Positions 18,211-27,676 are shown, counted from the first letter of the stretch. The stretch is DNA of 56,683 nucleotides from an uncultured Lachnospiraceae bacterium (GCA_910588965.1 CAJUSO010000019.1:1-56683), one strand, 5' to 3'. The notes: a model not told the origin generated them from the letters alone. Made by a program: numbers and translations.

Positions 18211-20556
18211 ATGAGGAAAAAATTATTGGCGTGGTTTTTGGCAGGGGCTATGGCATGCAGCATGCTGCCGGTGGATGTAGCTGCTGCGGCAGGGATGCCG
18301 TTTGGGGATGGAATAGGCATAGAAGGAAACCTCCAAGGGGAGGCTGGGATCTATACAAGCCCCAAAGAGGAGCTGACCCCGGCAGAGCCCGGGCTCCTTG
18401 GGGAGGAGCTAACTCCGGCAGGGCCCGGGCTCCTCGGGGAGGCGCTAACTCCGGCAGGGCCCGGGCTCCTCGGGGAGGCGCTAACTTCGGCAGAGCCCGG
18501 GAATCCCGGGGAGACGCCAGAGCCAGGAGAATCCGGGAGCCCTGGGGAAACGCCGAATCCAGGAGGGTCTGGGAGCCCTGGGGAAACGCCGAATCCAGGA
18601 GGGTCTGAGAGCCCTGGGGAAACGCCGAATCCAGGAGAGCCAGGAATCCCTGGGGAGACGCCGAATCCAGGAGAGCCAGGGAGCCCTGGGGAGGCGCCGA
18701 ATCCAGGAGAACCTGGGAATCCTGGGGAAACGCCAAATCCTGGAGACCCTGGGAATCCCGGGGAGACGCCAGAGCCTGGGGAACCAGGGAACCCTGGAGA
18801 GGTTCCGGATACGGAGGAGCCGGAAGGGGATAAGAATCCCGGGGAAGCCCCAGAGCCAGGGCAGAAAGGCCCAAATAAATACAAGCCTGTGAACCCAGGC
18901 CAGACAGGCGGGCAGGATCCGGCAGGCGGCAAAGCCCCTTTCCCCAATGGGGGTGCGCCAGATGCTGCAGGCCAGCAGGAGGGTTCCGCTGGCGGGCAGG
19001 ACGGGTCTGTGCCTGGTGTTGTCAGCTTATATGAGGGGCAAGGGGATGCCGGCAGCCAGGAATTCCTGGATAACTGGGATGTACCGCTGGATGGGATGGA
19101 CATCAAATTCCTGGAGGTGCCCAGTGATTTCTTGGCCAGGGCCAAAGGCATTGACGGCACTGACCCCAAATTCCTGCTTGGCAGCCCAGGGATAGATTGG
19201 GACGCCAGGGGTTCCCAAAGATATAGTTCCGCCTGGGATATCTATTCCTCTAATTATATTTATAACCACCTTAGCGCCAGGCAGAAGAAGTTCTGGGACG
19301 CCTTGGATTATGTGTGCAATGAGTACCTTACCAAGGATTTGAATGCTATCGCTTATCCCTATAACTGGAGCTATGCATGCCCGGAATGGAAGGTGCTCTA
19401 TGGCCAGATGGGGCTGACGGTGGAGGAAGCCCGGAACACGTTTATCATGTTTTCCTATTCCAACCCCCAGTATTATTTCCTGGACAGCGCTGCCCTGCCT
19501 GCAAATACGGACGGCTCATGGGTTATGTTCTTCTATGGCAAATTTGCCAATGGGCTGGACCGCAGGGCGGAGACCAATGCCATCAAAGCACAGATTAATA
19601 CGATGGGCAAGAAAATTGCCAAGGGCAAGACAGAGGTAGAGAAGGCTAAGATTGCCCATGACCTGATTATACAGAACGTAAAGTATGACCACGATTATAA
19701 GGATCCTTATTATGCCCGTTCCCGCTACCACCAGAGTGCATACAGCGTATTTTTTGAGGGATATACCGTATGCGCGGGCTATTCCAAAGCCTTTGAGCTT
19801 TTGATGAATGCTGCGGGCATTGACACGATGGCGGTAACAAGCACTTCCCATGCCTGGAACCTGATCCGCCTGAACGATTCCTGGTATCAGGTAGACTGTA
19901 CCTGGGACGATAGGGACGGGGCTGGCGGCTATGAAGGAGTCTATACATATTTCTGCCGGAATACCGCCTTAATCACGAAAACCCTGGATCGGAACAATTT
20001 CCACCAGATGGAATACTTTTATGCCAAAAAGGTGCCGCAATGTACCTTGGATTCCGGCGCTACCCTTACAAGCATCGGAACCTACAAAACCCCTGCCTCC
20101 AAGGTGAAGAGGCCTACGGTTTCCACCAAAAAAGTGTCCAGCGGCATGCAGGTGACAATAAAGACGGGCACGCCGGGGGCCACGATTTATTACACCTTGG
20201 ATGGGAAAGCCCCGTCGCCCTCTTCCAGCAAGTGCTACCGCTATACCAAGCCTTTTAAGGTATCCTCCAATGTAAAGGTAAGGGCGGTTGCCGTCCAAGA
20301 CCAGAGGTGGGACAGCACCCTCCGCTCCGTAAAAGTTTACGGCAAAATGTGTACGGTCAAATTCAATGCCATGGGCGGCAAAAAAGTCTCATCCAAAAAA
20401 GTGCATTATAATTACAAGCTTTCGAAGCCAAAGCCCAAACGCAGCGGCTATAAGTTTGTAGGCTGGTACAAGGATAAGAAGTGTAAAAAAGCCTGGAATT
20501 TCAAAAGCAAAGTGACAAAAAACATGACGCTTTATGCAAAATGGAAACGTAAATAA
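18211..20556 (+). CDS. Secreted transglutaminase-like surface protein with proline-glycine repeats
   Basis: The 781-residue protein has a signal peptide (about 1-28), a proline-glycine repeat region (about 53-206), a linker, and a transglutaminase-like core. Cys521 (TVCAGYSKAF), His547 (TSHAWNLI) and Asp562 (YQVDCTWDD) form the expected triad. A chitobiase C-terminal-type domain follows (TPGATIYYTLDG, about 640-710), then one InlB-type repeat with GYKFVGWYKDKK and LYAKWKRK at the very end. It has no LPXTG or membrane anchor. Such domains can act as proteases or cross-linkers of wall peptides; which applies here is unknown. The gene is 12 bases after rfbC with AAAGGAGG overlapping that stop, so it belongs to the rfbA-rfbC unit. 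Confidence 0.82.
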   Translation: MRKKLLAWFLAGAMACSMLPVDVAAAAGMPFGDGIGIEGNLQGEAGIYTSPKEELTPAEPGLLGEELTPAGPGLLGEALTPAGPGLLGEALTSAEPGNPGETPEPGESGSPGETPNPGGSGSPGETPNPGGSESPGETPNPGEPGIPGETPNPGEPGSPGEAPNPGEPGNPGETPNPGDPGNPGETPEPGEPGNPGEVPDTEEPEGDKNPGEAPEPGQKGPNKYKPVNPGQTGGQDPAGGKAPFPNGGAPDAAGQQEGSAGGQDGSVPGVVSLYEGQGDAGSQEFLDNWDVPLDGMDIKFLEVPSDFLARAKGIDGTDPKFLLGSPGIDWDARGSQRYSSAWDIYSSNYIYNHLSARQKKFWDALDYVCNEYLTKDLNAIAYPYNWSYACPEWKVLYGQMGLTVEEARNTFIMFSYSNPQYYFLDSAALPANTDGSWVMFFYGKFANGLDRRAETNAIKAQINTMGKKIAKGKTEVEKAKIAHDLIIQNVKYDHDYKDPYYARSRYHQSAYSVFFEGYTVCAGYSKAFELLMNAAGIDTMAVTSTSHAWNLIRLNDSWYQVDCTWDDRDGAGGYEGVYTYFCRNTALITKTLDRNNFHQMEYFYAKKVPQCTLDSGATLTSIGTYKTPASKVKRPTVSTKKVSSGMQVTIKTGTPGATIYYTLDGKAPSPSSSKCYRYTKPFKVSSNVKVRAVAVQDQRWDSTLRSVKVYGKMCTVKFNAMGGKKVSSKKVHYNYKLSKPKPKRSGYKFVGWYKDKKCKKAWNFKSKVTKNMTLYAKWKRK
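18367..18828 (+). repeat. In-frame 36-base tandem repeats coding a Pro-Gly linker
   Basis: About thirteen 12-residue units lie inside the transglutaminase-like gene. The first four follow LTPAGPGLLGE-type wording and the rest NPGEPGxPGETP-type wording, with near-identical neighbouring copies at DNA level. The period is a multiple of three, so copy number can change without breaking the frame. The GC-rich repeats also leave the other frames open by chance. Confidence 0.9.
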
Positions 20557-20569
20557 ATAAGACGAGAAT

Positions 20570-20642
20570 GGGCCGAAAAGGGCAGGCGCTTCCAGGAACC
20601 ATCTACAGGCTGGAGGCTGCCTTCCTGGAGGCCCCTTCTTTA
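20570..20642 (+). terminator. Possible terminator after the transglutaminase-like gene
   Basis: TCCAGGAA (20591-20598) pairs with TTCCTGGA (20622-20629), and GGGCC (20570-20574) can pair with GGCCC further out. TTCTTT follows. The loop is long, so efficiency is uncertain. Confidence 0.4.
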
Positions 20643-20705
20643 TGGTTATTGTTATTTTCCGCAGATTTCCCGTATTTCCATCATATTTTTGCATTACAGT
20701 AATGT

Positions 20706-20734
20706 TTGATTCTTTTGGGAAAAGATGGTATACT
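20706..20734 (+). promoter_or_regulatory. Predicted promoter for the ABC exporter unit
   Basis: TTGATT (20706-20711) and TATACT (20729-20734) are 17 bases apart. TG at 20726-20727 adds an extended -10. It lies in the 248-base gap before the permease gene and after a candidate terminator. Confidence 0.72.
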
Positions 20735-20804
20735 ATGTTCCATACCCCGTTATTTTCATATGCCATGCATAACAATTATTCAGAAAAGGAACATTAATAA
20801 TCAT

Positions 20805-21632
20805 ATGAATCGGAAATCAAAAAATATCATTTTAGAAATATTTGAAAACCGCGGCTTAATCAGGAGCCTGGCCAAAAATGATTTCAAGACGAAATTTGCA
20901 GGCGCTTACCTGGGCATTATCTGGGCTTTTGTGCAGCCGGTGGTCACCGTGCTGATTTACTGGTTTGTCTTTGATAAGGCCATCGGCATGCGCGCTTCCA
21001 TCCGGGGGGAGCTGCCGCTGCCCTATGTCCTGTGGCTGGTGTCTGGGATTATGCCATGGTTTTTTTTCTCTGACTGTGTCAGCGCGGGGACTGTGGCGCT
21101 GGTAGAATACAACTATTTAGTAAAAAAGGTAGTCTTTAATATTGATATCCTTCCCGTTGTGAAGGTTATATCCTCTATTTTTGTACATGCCTTTTTTGTG
21201 GTGTTTACCGTCCTGCTGTTTCTGGCCTTTGGCTATATGCCGGATTTATATATCCTGCAGGCCGTATACTACAGCCTAGGCGTCCTCATCCTTGCGCTGG
21301 GCATCGCATACCTGACCAGCGCGGTATCCGTGCTGTTCCCGGATGTGCGCCAAGTGGTGAATATCGCCCTCCAGGTAGGGGTGTGGATGACCCCCATTAT
21401 GTGGAATATTGACGACATGAAAGAAAAGATTCCGGGAGCCGCAATGGTTCTTTTAAAATGCAACCCCCTTTATTATATTGTAATGGGCTACCGTGAAACT
21501 TTCATCGATAAAGTATGGTTCTGGGAGCACCCTGGCATGACCTTGTATTTCTGGGGGTTTACGGCTCTGGCCTGCCTCTTGGGCGTAACGGTGTTTAAGC
21601 GCCTGAAGGTACACTTTGCCGATGTGCTGTAA
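20805..21632 (+). CDS. ABC-2 polysaccharide export permease (Wzm/TagG type)
   Basis: The 275-residue protein has about six membrane segments. Its N-terminus (LIRSLAKNDFKTKFAGAYLGIIWAFVQPV) is the classic interface region of Wzm/TagG/RfbA-type permeases, and FFSDCV and LFPDVRQVV are also typical. It forms the channel that moves a completed lipid-linked polysaccharide or teichoic-acid-like chain across the membrane, powered by the ATPase encoded next. The start at 20805 (MNRKSKN) follows AAAAGGAA; a longer frame from 20706 overlaps the promoter and is unlikely. The ATPase gene follows with a 37-base gap. Confidence 0.93.
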   Translation: MNRKSKNIILEIFENRGLIRSLAKNDFKTKFAGAYLGIIWAFVQPVVTVLIYWFVFDKAIGMRASIRGELPLPYVLWLVSGIMPWFFFSDCVSAGTVALVEYNYLVKKVVFNIDILPVVKVISSIFVHAFFVVFTVLLFLAFGYMPDLYILQAVYYSLGVLILALGIAYLTSAVSVLFPDVRQVVNIALQVGVWMTPIMWNIDDMKEKIPGAAMVLLKCNPLYYIVMGYRETFIDKVWFWEHPGMTLYFWGFTALACLLGVTVFKRLKVHFADVL

Positions 21633-21669
21633 AGGGTTTGGTATAGGATCACAGGAATTGGAGAGAAAG

Positions 21670-22935
21670 ATGCAGAAGACAGCGATTAAGGTAACGCAGG
21701 TCAGTAAGGTATATAAGTTATATGACACCTCGGCTGCCCGGCTGAAGGACGCCCTTGGCATTTCCAGGCAGCAGAATTACAGGGAGCATGCAGCACTGCA
21801 TGATATTACGCTGGAAATCCAGAAGGGCGAGACGGTGGGGATTATCGGGACCAACGGCTCCGGCAAGTCCACGCTCTTAAAGATTATCACGGGGGTTATC
21901 CGCCAGACCGAAGGCAGCGTGGAAGTGGATGGGAGGATTTCTGCCCTCCTGGAGCTGGGCGCTGGGTTCAATATGGAATATACGGGGATTGAGAATGTCT
22001 ATCTCCAAGGCACGATGATGGGGTTTTCCCGGGAGGAGATTGCCGGGAAGCTGGACGCCATCCTGGAATTTGCCGATATTGGGGCGTTTGTCCACCAGCC
22101 GGTAAAGACCTATTCCAGCGGCATGTTTGTGCGCCTTGCTTTTGCCGTGGCTATTAATATCGACCCAGAGGTCTTGATTGTGGACGAGGCGCTGTCGGTA
22201 GGCGACGTGTTCTTCCAGTCCAAATGCTACCGCAAATTTGAAGAATTTAAGGAGCAGGGGAAGACCATCCTGTTTGTCAGCCATGACTTGAGCAGCATTA
22301 CGAAATACTGTGACCGTGCCATCCTGCTGAATAAAGGCGCCAAGGTCATGGAAGGCACGCCGAAAGAAGCCGTGGACCGGTACAAAATGGCTTTGGTAGA
22401 GCAGGAGGAAGCCCAGCGCAGGGAGAATACTTCCCTCTGGAAGCCTGGGCAGGACGGGGAAAAATGGCGCAGCAAGTTATCCCTGAATCCGGATACCTTA
22501 GAATACGGCGACAAGAAAGCGGAGATTGTGGATTTTGCCATTACAGACCACACAGGTAAGATTACGAACATCATTGAAAAAGGCGGGCAATGCACGGTAC
22601 GGATGAAGGTACGCTTCCTAGCGGATGTGGCGGAGCCTGTATTTGCATTTACCTTGAAGAACCTGATGGGCATTGAGATTACCGGCACTAACACAATGTT
22701 GGAGAAGAAGGGCATGGAACCCTGCAGGGCTGGGGATACAAGGACGGTTGCCTTTACCCAGCGCATGGCCTTGCAAGGCGGGGAATATCTGCTGTCCTTG
22801 GGCTGCACAGGGTACGAGCATGAGAAGTTTGAGGTGCATCACCGTTTATATGATGTGTGCAGCCTGACAGTGATATCTGACAAAAATACCGTGGGTTTCT
22901 TTGATATGGAATCGCAGGTGGCCGTGGAAGGCTAA
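21670..22935 (+). CDS. ABC exporter ATPase with C-terminal Wzt-type glycan-binding domain
   Basis: Residues 1-~245 are an ABC ATPase: Walker A GTNGSGKS at 60-67, signature YSSGM at 148-152, and Walker B LIVDEA around 169-174. The linker is followed by a beta-sandwich domain (about 265-421) with YGDKKAEIVDF, EPVFAFTLKN and the closing ITGTNT motif, the pattern of the Wzt C-terminal domain. In O9a-type systems this domain binds the modified non-reducing end of the finished polymer and licenses export. TagH-type ATPases lack it, so its presence here argues for end-group recognition. The ATG at 21670 follows GGAG; the earlier in-frame ATG at 21616 overlaps the permease gene. Confidence 0.92.
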   Translation: MQKTAIKVTQVSKVYKLYDTSAARLKDALGISRQQNYREHAALHDITLEIQKGETVGIIGTNGSGKSTLLKIITGVIRQTEGSVEVDGRISALLELGAGFNMEYTGIENVYLQGTMMGFSREEIAGKLDAILEFADIGAFVHQPVKTYSSGMFVRLAFAVAINIDPEVLIVDEALSVGDVFFQSKCYRKFEEFKEQGKTILFVSHDLSSITKYCDRAILLNKGAKVMEGTPKEAVDRYKMALVEQEEAQRRENTSLWKPGQDGEKWRSKLSLNPDTLEYGDKKAEIVDFAITDHTGKITNIIEKGGQCTVRMKVRFLADVAEPVFAFTLKNLMGIEITGTNTMLEKKGMEPCRAGDTRTVAFTQRMALQGGEYLLSLGCTGYEHEKFEVHHRLYDVCSLTVISDKNTVGFFDMESQVAVEG

Positions 22936-22976
22936 GGGTGCGGCGTCTTATTGAATTGGGAGGAAAAGGATAAGAG

Positions 22977-25175
22977 ATGGATAAAATAGGAAACGTCCTT
23001 CTGGATGATACCCATTACCCGGGAGAGGATTTATATAGCGACGGGGCAGTGGAAGAACGGATTTTGAAGCTGGCAGAAGAGTATAGGGAGGGGGATTACA
23101 ACCGGGTGATTGCCCGTGAGCGGGACTGGGCTGTCATGTACCATCTGGCCCATGAGCGGGGCAATATTTTGTCTTGGTATCCCTTCAAGGAAGGGGCAAA
23201 GGTTCTGGAGGTAGGTTCTGGCTGCGGCGCTGTCACAGGCGCGGTAGCTGCCCAGGCGGCTTCTGTGACCTGCATCGACCTTTCGAAAAGGCGCAGTACC
23301 ATCAACGCGCTGCGCAACCAGGGACGCGGCAATGTGAAAATCTGTATCGGCAATTTCAAAGATATCGAGAAGGATTTAGGGCAGGATTTTGATTATGCCA
23401 CCCTGATTGGCGTATTTGAGTACGGAAAAGGATATATTGGCGGAGACCGGCCATACCATGAATTCCTTACTACAGTTATGGGGCATTTAAAGCCTGGCGG
23501 GAAGCTCCTGCTGGCCATTGAGAATAAATTTGGCCTGAAATACTGGGCAGGCTGCACGGAAGACCATGTGGGGAAGCTGTTTGAAGGCATTGAGGGCTAT
23601 CCGGGCGCAGGGGGCGTACGCACCTTTACCAAGCCGGGGCTGATAAAGATTTTGGAAGAATGCGGATGCCAGGAGTACCGTTTTTACTATCCTTACCCAG
23701 ATTATAAATTCCCTACGGTAATCTATTCCGATGGGCGCTTGCCCCAGAAGGGGGAACTGGTGGGGAACCCCTGTAACTTTGACCGCCCCCGCCTGGTGCT
23801 GATGGATGAAGGGCGCGCTTTTGACCAGGTTTTAGAGGACGGGCTGTTTGGGCTTTATTCCAATTCTTTCTTTGTGGAGATTACGAAGGGGGCGCAGGCC
23901 CCGGAGCAGGAACGGGTTCTCTACACTAAGTATTCTAATGGGCGTGCGCCTGCATTTGCCATCCAGACCCGGATTGCCGAGAGGGGCAAGAGCCAGGAAG
24001 CTTCTGGGGGGATGGGGGAAGATGGGGATTTAGAAATCTATAAAATAGCAGAGTATGAAGAAGGGCAGGGGCATATCCGCCATATTGCCCAGGCAGCCGG
24101 GAAACTCCAGGGGCTTCTGCAGGAAAAGGGGATCTTAAAGCTGAACCGGTGCAGGCTGGAAGGGGATCGGATATATTTTGAATACCTTCAGGGCGTTACC
24201 GTGGAGGAGGCTTTGGACAGGCTGCTGGAGCAAGGCAGGCTGGAAGAGGTACTGTCTGAGATAGAAAAGGCCTTAGGGCGTATCCTTTCTGCCGTGCCTA
24301 CCCAGGATTTCCAGATGACGGCAGGGTTCCGGGAGGTATTTGGGGAGGCGGAGCTTCCCCCGGATGCCCAGGCGGCAGGGGTTTCGGATATTGATATGAT
24401 ATTCCAGAACCTTCTGCTGGATGGGGAAGGGAACTGCCACCTGCTGGATTATGAGTGGACCTTCTTTTTCCCGGTGCCCGTAGGGTTTATCGCCTACCGT
24501 GCGCTCCATTATTACTTGGAAAGCGCCTCTAAGAGGGCGGCGCTCAAGGAATATGTGGAGAAAAACAGCCAGCCGGGGGCGCTCCAGGATGTATATGGGT
24601 ATTTTGGGATTAGCCGGGAAATGTGCCAGGTTTATGCGGCAATGGAACGGAATTTCCAGAAGTATAAGGGCGGCGGTTACACCTCCGTAGGCGAGCTGTA
24701 CCGTACCATGGGGAAAGCGGCTGTTCCCTTAGGGGAAGTCCTGCAGGATTCTGGCCGCAGGCGCATTCAGGTGTACTTGGACAGCGGCCAGGGCTTTTCA
24801 GAGGAAAATTCCTACTTTATTGACCAGATATTCCAGGATAAGGTGCGTTTCCGTGCCGCAATTCCCAAAGGGATCCAGAATATCCGGATAGACCCGGCCT
24901 TCAGCGCCTGCCTGTTATGCGGCCTCCGGCTGCAGTGGAAGGATGGGACCCCCGTCCCCTACCGCACGACAGGATATGAAATTGAGAAAAATTGCTTCCT
25001 ATATGACGATTCGGATCCAGGGATTATCATCGAAGGGATTCCCCAAGGGAGGCGCCACATAGAGGTTACTTATAAAATCAGCATTTTGGAAGAAAAGACG
25101 GCGACCCTGCTGATGGAGAGGTTCAAGCCCAAAGGGCGCCTGAAGGAAAAAGTCTCCAGGCTGATAAAAGGATAA
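22977..25175 (+). CDS. Methyltransferase-kinase fusion, WbdD-like candidate chain terminator
   Basis: This 732-residue protein starts with a class I SAM-dependent methyltransferase domain (about 1-240): motif I is LEVGSGCG at 77-84 and IDLS is the acidic motif II. A kinase-like domain follows (about 300-545). Lys356 sits in EIYKIAEY, D471/D473 and N478 form a DxDMIFQN catalytic-loop-like motif, and DYEW at 491-494 stands where the metal-binding Asp is expected. The C-terminal ~180 residues look beta-rich. Methyltransferase then kinase is the domain order of WbdD, which caps polymannan with methyl phosphate to stop growth. The gene lies 41 bases after the Wzt-like ATPase that has a glycan-binding domain. 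Function is inferred; a methyltransferase with an unrelated C-terminal part is the alternative. Confidence 0.7.
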   Translation: MDKIGNVLLDDTHYPGEDLYSDGAVEERILKLAEEYREGDYNRVIARERDWAVMYHLAHERGNILSWYPFKEGAKVLEVGSGCGAVTGAVAAQAASVTCIDLSKRRSTINALRNQGRGNVKICIGNFKDIEKDLGQDFDYATLIGVFEYGKGYIGGDRPYHEFLTTVMGHLKPGGKLLLAIENKFGLKYWAGCTEDHVGKLFEGIEGYPGAGGVRTFTKPGLIKILEECGCQEYRFYYPYPDYKFPTVIYSDGRLPQKGELVGNPCNFDRPRLVLMDEGRAFDQVLEDGLFGLYSNSFFVEITKGAQAPEQERVLYTKYSNGRAPAFAIQTRIAERGKSQEASGGMGEDGDLEIYKIAEYEEGQGHIRHIAQAAGKLQGLLQEKGILKLNRCRLEGDRIYFEYLQGVTVEEALDRLLEQGRLEEVLSEIEKALGRILSAVPTQDFQMTAGFREVFGEAELPPDAQAAGVSDIDMIFQNLLLDGEGNCHLLDYEWTFFFPVPVGFIAYRALHYYLESASKRAALKEYVEKNSQPGALQDVYGYFGISREMCQVYAAMERNFQKYKGGGYTSVGELYRTMGKAAVPLGEVLQDSGRRRIQVYLDSGQGFSEENSYFIDQIFQDKVRFRAAIPKGIQNIRIDPAFSACLLCGLRLQWKDGTPVPYRTTGYEIEKNCFLYDDSDPGIIIEGIPQGRRHIEVTYKISILEEKTATLLMERFKPKGRLKEKVSRLIKG

Positions 25176-25179
25176 GGAC

Positions 25180-26541
25180 ATGAAAAGACGAGAACAGTAC
25201 AAGCATTTGTTGAACCTGGCTGCAAATTATATGATGCTGGCCATTGAGGGAGTGATGTTTGGGTATACCTGGTATATGGTGTATTACCCTATGCTAGAGA
25301 AAGCAAACCGTCCTTTCAACAGGGGAAATTGGGCAGTGATTGGCATGTATCTGCTGGTGATGTACTTTTTTACCAGGACCTTTGGGGGCTACAAGGTAGG
25401 GTATCTGCGGATTACGGATATCTGCCTGTCCCAGGCGCTGTCTATTTTCTGCGCCAATGCGGTGGGGTACTTCCAGGTCTGCCTGGTGGCCAATGATTAC
25501 CTGCCGCCCCATCCTATGGCCGTGCTGATGGGGATGGAACTGCTGGTGATTTTGCCGGCAGTTTATCTGGTGCGGCGGATTTATACCAGGCTGTACCCGC
25601 CCAGGAAGATGATTGTCATCTATGGGGAGCATTCCCCAGATGATTTAATCCAAAAGATTAATTCCAGGAAGGATAAATACAATGTCTGCGCCACGGCAAG
25701 CGTCTATATGGGATATGAGGCCCTGTACCGTAAGGTGCTGGAGTATGAGGCGGTTGTGCTGTGCGATTTGCCTACCAAAATGCGCAACCCTATCCTAAAA
25801 TTCTGTTATGACCAGAATAAAAGGACATATATCACCCCTAAGATTTCAGACATTATCCTGACAGGGACAGACCGGATCCATCTCTTTGACTCGCCTCTGA
25901 TGCTGGCCAGGAACCGGGGGCTGACGATTGAGCAGAGGTTTGTGAAGCGGATTATGGATCTTGTGCTGTCTGCGGCTGCCATCCTCATATCCTCGCCGGT
26001 CATGCTGCTGATTGCAGCCGCAATCAAAGCGTATGACAAAGGCCCTGTATTCTATACCCAGGAACGGCTTACCAGGGATGGGAAGCCATTCCAGATTATT
26101 AAGTTCCGCAGCATGCGGATCAACAGTGAGCAGGATGGGGCGCAGCTTGCCAAGAAGGGGGACAGCAGGATTACGCCGGTAGGGCGGGTGCTGCGCCAGA
26201 CCCATTTTGATGAGCTGCCCCAGGTTTTTAATATATTGAGAGGGGAGATGTCCTTTGTAGGGCCAAGGCCGGAACGTGAGTCCATCGCCAAGGAATACGA
26301 GGCTATCATCCCGGAATTCAGCTTCCGCCTGAAGGTAAAGGCGGGCCTTACGGGCTATGCCCAGGTGTATGGGAAATACAACACCACCCCTTATGATAAG
26401 CTAAAGCTGGACCTGACTTATATTGAAGGGTATTCCTTCTGGCTGGATATCAAGCTCATGCTTATGACCTTCAAGATTATTTTCCAGAAGGAAAATACGG
26501 AAGGGGTCGATAAGGGGCAGGTGACAGCAGTGAAGAAATAG
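25180..26541 (+). CDS. Polyprenyl glycosylphosphotransferase (initiating sugar transferase)
   Basis: The 453-residue protein has about four N-terminal membrane segments, a middle Rossmann-like part, and a C-terminal bacterial sugar transferase domain (about 245-440). The latter contains KRIMDLVLS, GPVFYTQERL, FRSMR, DELPQVFNIL, MSFVGPRPE and GLTGYAQVYGK. These enzymes (WcaJ/WbaP family) place a sugar-1-phosphate on undecaprenyl phosphate at the inner membrane face and so start polymer synthesis. The substrate is not readable from sequence. The ATG is four bases after the previous stop, with AAGGATAAGGA as ribosome site. A second, different initiating enzyme is encoded at 44399. Confidence 0.92.
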   Translation: MKRREQYKHLLNLAANYMMLAIEGVMFGYTWYMVYYPMLEKANRPFNRGNWAVIGMYLLVMYFFTRTFGGYKVGYLRITDICLSQALSIFCANAVGYFQVCLVANDYLPPHPMAVLMGMELLVILPAVYLVRRIYTRLYPPRKMIVIYGEHSPDDLIQKINSRKDKYNVCATASVYMGYEALYRKVLEYEAVVLCDLPTKMRNPILKFCYDQNKRTYITPKISDIILTGTDRIHLFDSPLMLARNRGLTIEQRFVKRIMDLVLSAAAILISSPVMLLIAAAIKAYDKGPVFYTQERLTRDGKPFQIIKFRSMRINSEQDGAQLAKKGDSRITPVGRVLRQTHFDELPQVFNILRGEMSFVGPRPERESIAKEYEAIIPEFSFRLKVKAGLTGYAQVYGKYNTTPYDKLKLDLTYIEGYSFWLDIKLMLMTFKIIFQKENTEGVDKGQVTAVKK

Positions 26542-26617
26542 GGCCGGCAGCAGGAAGGCGCTGGCAGGCGGGCATAGGATTGTTACAGATAAAAGACAAT
26601 GGGAGGGAGAGGATGGA

Positions 26618-27676
26618 ATGGAGCAGGGAACCCTTACAGCAGAACGGACAGGGTATTTTGATTTCTTGCGGGTTGTTGCCACCTATGCAGTTATCATTCT
26701 CCATATAGCCGCCCAAAATTGGTATAAGGCAGATGTCGGTTCTTTGGAGTGGAAGGCCTTTAATGCTTATGACAGCATTGTGAGATGGGGGGTCCCCATT
26801 TTTGTAATGATAAGCGGGGCGTTATTTTTAAACGGGCAGCAGGCTCTGGAGAGGATTTTTAAAAAGAATATTTTTCGGATTATCACAGCCTTCTGCTTCT
26901 GGTCCTGTGTGTACACGGCGGCAGATTACCTGGAAGGCGTGGAGATTCCCCGCATTTCCCTGCATTTTTTGCGCGGGCATTACCATATGTGGTTTTTGTT
27001 TATGATTGTGGGGCTGTACCTGATCATACCGTTTTTAAGGAAAATCGTGGAATCTGATTTTCTGGGGAAATATTTTCTGGTTCTGGCATTGGCCTTTTCT
27101 TTTGTATTGCCGCAATTCCTGTCCCTGCTGCCATATGCCTCCGAGCGCGCGGGCGCGGTTGCAAATGCCATCGTTAAGGATTTGGATTTCCACTTTACGT
27201 TAGGGTATGCCGCCTATTTTGTGCTGGGGTTTTACCTGGACAGATGCACCATTTCCCGGAAGGCGGAAGGGGCGGTGTATGTGTTGGGGATGGGGGGATT
27301 TGCCGCCACCGTCCTATGTTCCCAGATAATCTCAAACCATCAGCAGAAAGGGAGCACTTTGTTTTATGGGAATTTTACGGTAAATGTCCTGCTGGAAAGC
27401 ATAGCGGTATTTGTGTTCTTCCGGAAGCATTGCCAGCTTGCAAATGTCCCAGGCTGGGTGAAATCCCTGATCCAGAGGCTTGCGAAATATAGTTTTGGCG
27501 TTTATTTGGCCCATGCCTTAGTGATTGAGCAGATGAGCCGCAGGATGGGCTGGGATACGCTGTCCTATCATCCGCTGCTGTCGGTGCCGCTGAATGGGGT
27601 GGTTGTTTTTTTGGCCTCATTTGGCATATCCGCAATCTTAAACCATGTGCCCGTCCTCCGCAGGTATATTGTATGA
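26618..27676 (+). CDS. Membrane O-acyltransferase (acyltransferase 3 / WecH-like)
   Basis: The 352-residue protein is hydrophobic with about ten membrane segments. It shows the family-3 acyltransferase start: YFDFLRVVATYAVIILHI, with the Arg and His expected at the active site, followed by RWGVPIFVMISGAL. The late YSFGVYLAHAL motif is also typical. Members transfer acetyl or related groups to sugar hydroxyls of surface polysaccharides. The start ATG at 26618 follows GGGAGGGAGAGG. Its place inside the exporter unit suggests it modifies the same polymer. Acyl group and acceptor are unknown. Confidence 0.88.
   Translation: MEQGTLTAERTGYFDFLRVVATYAVIILHIAAQNWYKADVGSLEWKAFNAYDSIVRWGVPIFVMISGALFLNGQQALERIFKKNIFRIITAFCFWSCVYTAADYLEGVEIPRISLHFLRGHYHMWFLFMIVGLYLIIPFLRKIVESDFLGKYFLVLALAFSFVLPQFLSLLPYASERAGAVANAIVKDLDFHFTLGYAAYFVLGFYLDRCTISRKAEGAVYVLGMGGFAATVLCSQIISNHQQKGSTLFYGNFTVNVLLESIAVFVFFRKHCQLANVPGWVKSLIQRLAKYSFGVYLAHALVIEQMSRRMGWDTLSYHPLLSVPLNGVVVFLASFGISAILNHVPVLRRYIV

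Noticed and set aside
18248..19169. Long open frames on the minus strand (and one on the plus strand) over the Pro-Gly repeats
   Set aside because: They arise because the GC-rich 36-base repeats lack stops in several frames; the products are low complexity without start signals.
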